Position numbers and translations under genes: made by a program | The notes under the pieces: generated by a model | Seen by the model: the letters and a program-made list of their open reading frames with translations, nothing else | Told to the model about the DNA's origin: nothing | The model's database searches: none | Shown here: piece after piece, positions 4,988-8,639 of the stretch | Layout: each line of letters starts with the position of its first letter | How positions within the stretch are numbered: position 1 is the first letter of the stretch | Source of the DNA: Gemmatimonadota bacterium | GTDB lineage: Bacteria > Gemmatimonadota > Gemmatimonadetes > Longimicrobiales > Gaopeijiaceae | Length of the DNA: 8,639 bases | Reading direction: 5' to 3' | Assembly (NCBI GenBank): GCA_015492755.1 | Contig: WGEM01000352.1 | Location: 1 to 8,639, forward strand

Positions 4988-6394
4988 CTACGAAATCGGT
5001 CCCGCCAGCCCCGCCTCCGCCAGCACCAGGAGGAGCGCTCGCTGAATGGCCAGGTGGCCGTCCCGGTTCACCCAGTACTCGTCCGGCGAATGTCCGCCGC
5101 CCCCGGCGCCGCCCCGGCCGATGGTCACCGCCGGAACGCCCAACGCGATGGGGATGTTGGAGTCGGTGGAGGACCGGGAGAGCACGCCGTCGACGCCGAA
5201 GAGCCGCGTCACCGCCAGCGCGCGCTGCACCAGCGGGCTCGAGGGATCGCCCTCGCCGGAGGGCCGGTCGCCGATCTTGTCCGTCACCACCGTCAGGGGC
5301 GGCCCGTCCCGCCGCAGCGCGTTTTCTTCCTCCAGGGCGCGGTCCACGGCGTCGAGGAACGCCCGCTCGATGCGCGCCAGCGCCTCGGGGCTCTCGGAGC
5401 GCATGTCCACCTCCATCCACGCCTCGAAGGGGATGGCGTTCACGGAGGTGCCCCCACCGATGCGGCCCACGTTGTAGCTGGTGCGCGGACCCCGCCGCGT
5501 GAGGGTGTCGGCCACGTCCTGGAAGGCGCGCACCGCGCGGGAGAGCGCGTGCGCCGGGTTGGCCAGCCCGAAGGCGCCCCAGGAGTGACCGCCGGGCCCT
5601 TTGAAGGTGACGCGGTAGCGCACCGAGCCCAGGCCCATCGTCACGAGGCGCGCCAGACCGCCGCCGTCCACGTCGATCCAGACGTCCGGCCAGTCGGCGC
5701 CTTCCCGGAAGAGATGCTTCATGCCCCTCAGGTCCCCCAGCCCCTCTTCGCCCACGACGCCCACGAACCAGATGTCATCCTCGGTCTCGATGGCCGCCTC
5801 CTCCAGGGCGCGGAGCACCGTGAGCACCACCACCAGGCCCCGGGTGTCGTCTCCCACGCCGGGGGCGAAGAGGGTGTCGCCCACCTGGCGCACCGTGACG
5901 TCCGTGCCCTCCGGGAAGACGGTGTCCAGATGTCCGCCGAAGCCCACGGTCCTCGCGCCGGTGCCGCCGCGGCGCAGCCCGATGACGTTCCCCACCTCGT
6001 CGATCCACACCGAGTCGGCGCCGTACGCCTCCAGTAGCTCCCCGAAGCGCCGCGCCCGCGCGTCTTCCTTGAAGGGAGGCGCGGGGATCTCGGTGAGCTC
6101 GATGAGGCGCTCCAGTGACCAGGCGTCCAGCGCTTCGATGCGGCGGAGCGCGTCCGCCACGGCGGGGTGAGCCATGAGCGCCTCCGCCTCCGCCACGTAC
6201 CTCGGCTCCGGCGTCTGCGCCGCCGCCGCCCCGCCGAGGAGACCGCACGCCGACGCCAGGGCGGCGACGAGCAGGTTCCGGCGCGTCGCGGCCCGTGCGC
6301 TCGCCGCGGCGAGGGAGGGCCCCCGGCGCGCGGCGCGGAAGATGGGCTCAGGGTTCCGAACCGCCGCAGCGGCGGGAACGTGTGTCGTGGGCAC
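4988..6394 (-). CDS. Exported M20-family metallohydrolase (peptidase T / CPG2-like)
   Basis: This 468-residue dizinc amidohydrolase or peptidase is of the M20 family. The metal and catalytic residues are in order: H155 and D157 in GGHLDTVFPEG, the bridging aspartate in GVGDDTRG (D182 or D183), E216/E217 in VVGEEGLGD, D243 in VDVDGGG-like context, and H435 in GGGGHSPDEYW. The dimerisation-domain histidine, H270 in GPGGHSWG, is also present. Nothing essential is missing. The N-terminus is long: about 36 residues, then TRRNLLVAALASACGLLGG and AAAAQ, which reads as an export signal with a twin-arginine-like TRRNLL core and a cleavage site near residue 60. It therefore probably acts in the periplasm on peptides or N-acyl amino acids; the substrate is not predictable. 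GTG 6394 is set by AGGAGGT (6405-6399). The gene is followed by the membrane-protein gene and is divergent from typA. Confidence 0.93.
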   Translation of the reverse strand: MPTTHVPAAAAVRNPEPIFRAARRGPSLAAASARAATRRNLLVAALASACGLLGGAAAAQTPEPRYVAEAEALMAHPAVADALRRIEALDAWSLERLIELTEIPAPPFKEDARARRFGELLEAYGADSVWIDEVGNVIGLRRGGTGARTVGFGGHLDTVFPEGTDVTVRQVGDTLFAPGVGDDTRGLVVVLTVLRALEEAAIETEDDIWFVGVVGEEGLGDLRGMKHLFREGADWPDVWIDVDGGGLARLVTMGLGSVRYRVTFKGPGGHSWGAFGLANPAHALSRAVRAFQDVADTLTRRGPRTSYNVGRIGGGTSVNAIPFEAWMEVDMRSESPEALARIERAFLDAVDRALEEENALRRDGPPLTVVTDKIGDRPSGEGDPSSPLVQRALAVTRLFGVDGVLSRSSTDSNIPIALGVPAVTIGRGGAGGGGHSPDEYWVNRDGHLAIQRALLLVLAEAGLAGPIS

Positions 6395-6398
6395 GCCG

Positions 6399-6405
6399 AC
6401 CTCCT
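6399..6405 (-). promoter_or_regulatory. Shine-Dalgarno deciding the GTG start of the M20 gene
   Basis: On the minus strand AGGAGGT ends 4 bases before GTG 6394, an ideal position. It supports the unusually long N-terminus before the hydrophobic signal core. Confidence 0.75.
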
Positions 6406-6410
6406 GAGAC

Positions 6411-6445
6411 GATTTTTTCGTTATCCTTAAGGGCTATACACCGAA
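6411..6445. promoter_or_regulatory. AT-rich divergent promoter region between the M20 gene and typA
   Basis: This is the most AT-rich patch of the window. It contains a T-run (6413-6418), the palindrome CCTTAAGG (6425-6432), and TATACA (6435-6440) as a plus-strand -10-like element for typA. On the minus strand GATAAC (6425-6420) could serve as the -10 for the M20 gene. No good -35 hexamers are seen, so only the region is proposed. Confidence 0.4.
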
Positions 6446-6457
6446 CGCCACCGCGAC

Positions 6458-6488
6458 GCGCCGGAACGGCGGCGCGGCGGTGCGCCGC
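6458..6488 (+). promoter_or_regulatory. Overlapping hairpins in the typA leader
   Basis: GCGCCG (6458-6463) pairs with CGGCGC (6470-6475), and GCGGCG (6474-6479) pairs with CGCCGC (6483-6488). The two share bases 6474-6475. CGCCGC can also pair with a second GCGGCG at 6469-6474. The structures lie 20 bases before the typA start codon and just upstream of its weak AGGT. Confidence 0.35.
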
Positions 6489-6508
6489 AACCTCAGGTAC
6501 CGAACACG

Positions 6509-8362
6509 ATGTCCATTCGCAATATCGCCATCATCGCGCACGTCGATCACGGCAAGACCACCCTCGTCGATCAGATGTTCCGCCAGGCCGGTGTCTTTCG
6601 CGACAACCAGGCCGTGGAGGAGCGCGTGATGGACTCCAACCCGCTGGAGCGCGAGCGGGGAATCACCATCCTGGCCAAGAACACCGCCGTGGAGTGGCGC
6701 GGCGTGAAGATCAACATCGTTGACACGCCCGGCCACGCCGATTTCGGCGGCGAGGTGGAGCGCATCCTGCGCATGGTGGACGGCGTGGTGCTGCTGGTGG
6801 ACGCGGCGGAGGGGCCCATGCCCCAGACGCGCTTCGTGACGCGCAAGGCGCTGGAGCTGGGGCTGCAGCCGGTGGTGGTCATCAACAAGGTGGACCGTTC
6901 CGACGCCCGCCCCCACGAGGTGCACGACGAAGTCCTGGAGCTCTTCATGGACCTGGAGGCTTCCGACGCGCAGCTGGACGCCCCCTTCCTCTACGCGGTG
7001 GGTCGTGACGGATGGGCCTCACCTGATCCCGACGTGGAGGGCGGGGACCTCACCCCCCTCTTCGATACCATCGTGTCGCACGTCCCGGCGCCCCGGGTGG
7101 ATCCCGACGGTCCATTCCAGATGCTGGTGTCCACGCTGGACTACTCCTCCTACGTGGGCCGCATCGCCATCGGCCGCATCGAGCGGGGCAGGGTGCGCGT
7201 GGGCGACCGGGTCTCGCTCCTGGCGCTGGGGGATCCGGGCCCGGTCACCGATCCCGCGCAGGTGGAAGACGCGCGGGTCTCAAAGCTCTACACCTTCCGC
7301 GGGCTGGAGCGGATCGATGTGGAGGAGGCGGTGGCGGGCGACATCGTGGCGCTGGCCGGGCTGGAAGGGGTGGAGATCGGCAAGACCGTCACCCATCCGG
7401 AGCACCGCGAACGCCTCCGGGGCATCGCGGTGGAAGAGCCCACGCTCTCTGTGGACTTCACCGTGAACAATTCCCCCTTCGCCGGACAGTCGGGGCAGTA
7501 CGTCACCACCCGTCAGCTCCGGGAGCGTCTCTATAAGGAGCTGGAGCGCAACGTGGCCCTCCGCGTCGAGGAGACCGATCAGCCCGACACCTTCACGGTG
7601 TCGGGTCGCGGTGAGCTGCACCTCACCATCCTCATGGAGACCATGCGGCGGGAGGGCTACGAGTTCCAGGTCTCCCGGCCGCGGGTGGTGACGCGGCGCA
7701 GCGGCGACGGGACGCTCCTGGAGCCCTACGAGGAGGCGGTGGTGGAGGTGCCTTCCGACATGGTTGGGACCGTCATCGAGAAGCTGGGCTCTCGGCGCGG
7801 CGAGATGACCGAGATGCGCCCCATGGGTGACTCCGGCACCACCCGGCTCCGCTTCCGGATCCCCGCCCGTGGGCTCTTCGGGTACCGCTCCGAGTTCCTC
7901 ACCGACACCCGGGGCGAGGGGATCCTGCACCATCAGTTCGACTCGTGGGGGCCCTGGGCGGGGCCCATCAAGGGTCGTACCCGCGGCGTCCTGGTGGCGG
8001 ACCGGGAAGGGAAGGCGGTGGGCTTCGCGCTCTTCAACCTGCAGGAGCGGGCCACGATGTTCGTCTCGCCGGGGGATCCCTGCTACGCCGGAATGATCGT
8101 GGGGGAGAACGTCCGCACCGACGACATGGACGTGAACGTGAGCAAGGAGAAGAAGCTCACCAACATGCGCACCACGTCGTCCGACGAGAACATCAAGCTG
8201 GAGCCGCCGCGGCGCATCACGCTGGAGTATGCGCTGGAGTTCATCGCGGACGACGAACTCATCGAGGTGACGCCGGACGCGATCCGGCTGCGCAAGCGCA
8301 TCCTGGACGCGAATCAGCGCAAGAAAGCCGCAAAGCGTACCGCGCAGGCTCAGGCGGGCTGA
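6509..8362 (+). CDS. typA: GTPase TypA/BipA
   Basis: This 617-residue translational GTPase, close to the usual family length of just over 600, is complete. It binds the ribosome in the manner of EF-G and acts in 50S subunit assembly and stress or low-temperature adaptation. The GTPase motifs are all present: AHVDHGKTT (10-18), ERERGITI (47-54), [10 protein letters not shown] (72-81) and NKVD (126-129). A beta-barrel domain follows. Next comes the EF-G-like part with GRGELHL (366-372). The TypA-specific C-terminal domain carries KGRTRGVLV and the diagnostic [20 protein letters not shown] (545 onward). The C-terminus is lysine- and arginine-rich, as usual. Start ATG 6509 fits family alignments ([18 protein letters not shown]); the Shine-Dalgarno is weak (AGGT 6495-6498). 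The gene is alone, divergent from the M20 gene. An 88-bp gap separates it from the next gene. Confidence 0.98.
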   Translation: MSIRNIAIIAHVDHGKTTLVDQMFRQAGVFRDNQAVEERVMDSNPLERERGITILAKNTAVEWRGVKINIVDTPGHADFGGEVERILRMVDGVVLLVDAAEGPMPQTRFVTRKALELGLQPVVVINKVDRSDARPHEVHDEVLELFMDLEASDAQLDAPFLYAVGRDGWASPDPDVEGGDLTPLFDTIVSHVPAPRVDPDGPFQMLVSTLDYSSYVGRIAIGRIERGRVRVGDRVSLLALGDPGPVTDPAQVEDARVSKLYTFRGLERIDVEEAVAGDIVALAGLEGVEIGKTVTHPEHRERLRGIAVEEPTLSVDFTVNNSPFAGQSGQYVTTRQLRERLYKELERNVALRVEETDQPDTFTVSGRGELHLTILMETMRREGYEFQVSRPRVVTRRSGDGTLLEPYEEAVVEVPSDMVGTVIEKLGSRRGEMTEMRPMGDSGTTRLRFRIPARGLFGYRSEFLTDTRGEGILHHQFDSWGPWAGPIKGRTRGVLVADREGKAVGFALFNLQERATMFVSPGDPCYAGMIVGENVRTDDMDVNVSKEKKLTNMRTTSSDENIKLEPPRRITLEYALEFIADDELIEVTPDAIRLRKRILDANQRKKAAKRTAQAQAG

Positions 8363-8370
8363 CGCCCGGG

Positions 8371-8382
8371 CCGTCCGGACGG
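8371..8382. terminator. Weak terminator-like palindrome after typA
   Basis: CCGTCCGGACGG is a perfect 12-base palindrome that starts 8 bases past the typA stop codon. It would fold as a short 4-bp stem with a four-base loop and is followed by only two T residues. It may help end transcription but is not a strong intrinsic terminator. Confidence 0.25.
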
Positions 8383-8450
8383 TTGCCGGTCTCGGGGGCG
8401 GGGCGTAGCCTCCCGGCCTCCCATCGAGCGGTCCTGAATAAAGGTGCCGC

Positions 8451-8639
8451 ATGACCCGCGCCCCGGGGCTCACCGCCCGCTCTGTTCTGTTTGTCTCGCT
8501 TCTCGCGGCATTCGCGCCGTCTCACGCCACGTCTCAGCCCCGCCGCTGCCCCGTGCCGGACGACTGTCCCACGACGGCGGCGGTGGACAACGGCTTCACG
8601 GCCCACACGCGCAGGGACGAAATGTGGGACTACCTCCAC
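8451..8639 (+). CDS. Exported protein, 5' part; possible M14-type metallocarboxypeptidase
   Basis: The reading frame begins at ATG 8451 and stays open to the right edge, giving 63 residues. AAAGG (8440-8444) lies 6 bases upstream of the ATG. The first part is a standard signal peptide: MTRAPGLTARSVLFVSLLAA, then a likely cleavage after SHA. A short cysteine-containing segment follows (RRCPVPDDCP). The last visible part, GFTAHTRRDEMWDYLH, resembles the N-terminal strand and helix that precede the zinc motif in exported M14 zinc carboxypeptidases (typically ...T..EM..YL). The zinc ligands would lie beyond the window, so the family is a guess. Export to the periplasm or outside is well supported. 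The gene lies 88 bp downstream of typA on the same strand and could be co-transcribed or independent. Confidence 0.7.
   Translation, partial: MTRAPGLTARSVLFVSLLAAFAPSHATSQPRRCPVPDDCPTTAAVDNGFTAHTRRDEMWDYLH

Noticed and set aside
5054..6037. Plus-strand open frame of 327 residues
   Set aside because: It is antisense to the complete M20 gene; the many histidines and arginines are typical of a GC-rich shadow frame.
7280..8473. Minus-strand open frame of 397 residues
   Set aside because: It is antisense to typA; the composition is histidine- and proline-rich and no family is recognised.
1..8639. CRISPR arrays, tRNA genes, insertion sequences, phage or plasmid genes
   Set aside because: I looked for repeat-spacer patterns, cloverleaf folds, transposase or integrase motifs and terminal inverted repeats and saw none.

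Overview
This window is a very GC-rich stretch of bacterial chromosome with G/C-rich third codon positions and compact gene packing. Most starts are preceded by a purine-rich Shine-Dalgarno, and two of them are GTG starts. The gene content suggests Gemmatimonadota or a related high-GC, Gram-negative-type phylum: exported and lipoprotein-like products, a bacterial deoxyhypusine-synthase-like enzyme, an ECF sigma/anti-sigma pair and TypA. This assignment is an inference from style and families, with no rRNA or marker tree behind it. I see no mobile element, tRNA, rRNA or CRISPR array, so this looks like an ordinary chromosomal region.

Layout, left to right. A possible 3' end of a plus-strand gene (1-87) runs into a minus-strand gene (71-586) for a membrane-anchored zinc-ribbon protein. 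That protein has a proline-rich tail built of repeated Gly-Phe-x-aromatic motifs. Divergent from it is a plus-strand gene of the deoxyhypusine synthase family (757-1731). It meets, 6 bp away, a minus-strand small lipoprotein gene (1738-2148). Next come a minus-strand two-gene operon for a divergent ECF-type sigma factor (3073-3585) and its membrane anti-sigma factor with an HxxxCxxC zinc motif (2283-3065).

A gene-free stretch of about 490 bp (3586-4077) follows. It holds a candidate ECF promoter reading into the sigma gene, a potential multi-branched RNA fold and a perfect 12-bp stem-loop. Beyond it lie a small plus-strand gene of unknown function (4078-4413) and a minus-strand pair. The pair is an exported M20-type metallohydrolase (4988-6394) and a two-helix membrane protein of unknown function (4443-4964), separated by 22 bp of sequence between stop and start plus the flanking base. 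Across an AT-rich divergent promoter region lies typA/bipA (6509-8362), then the start of an exported protein (8451 to the end), possibly an M14 carboxypeptidase.

How the genes relate: the sigma and anti-sigma genes form a clear regulatory unit, and the M20 enzyme and membrane protein are probably co-transcribed. The other genes look like independent units. The points most worth a second look are the DHS-like enzyme with altered spermidine-site residues, the repeat-tailed zinc-ribbon protein, the degenerate sigma factor and the structured gene-free region. I found no convincing sign of a complete undescribed multi-gene system.
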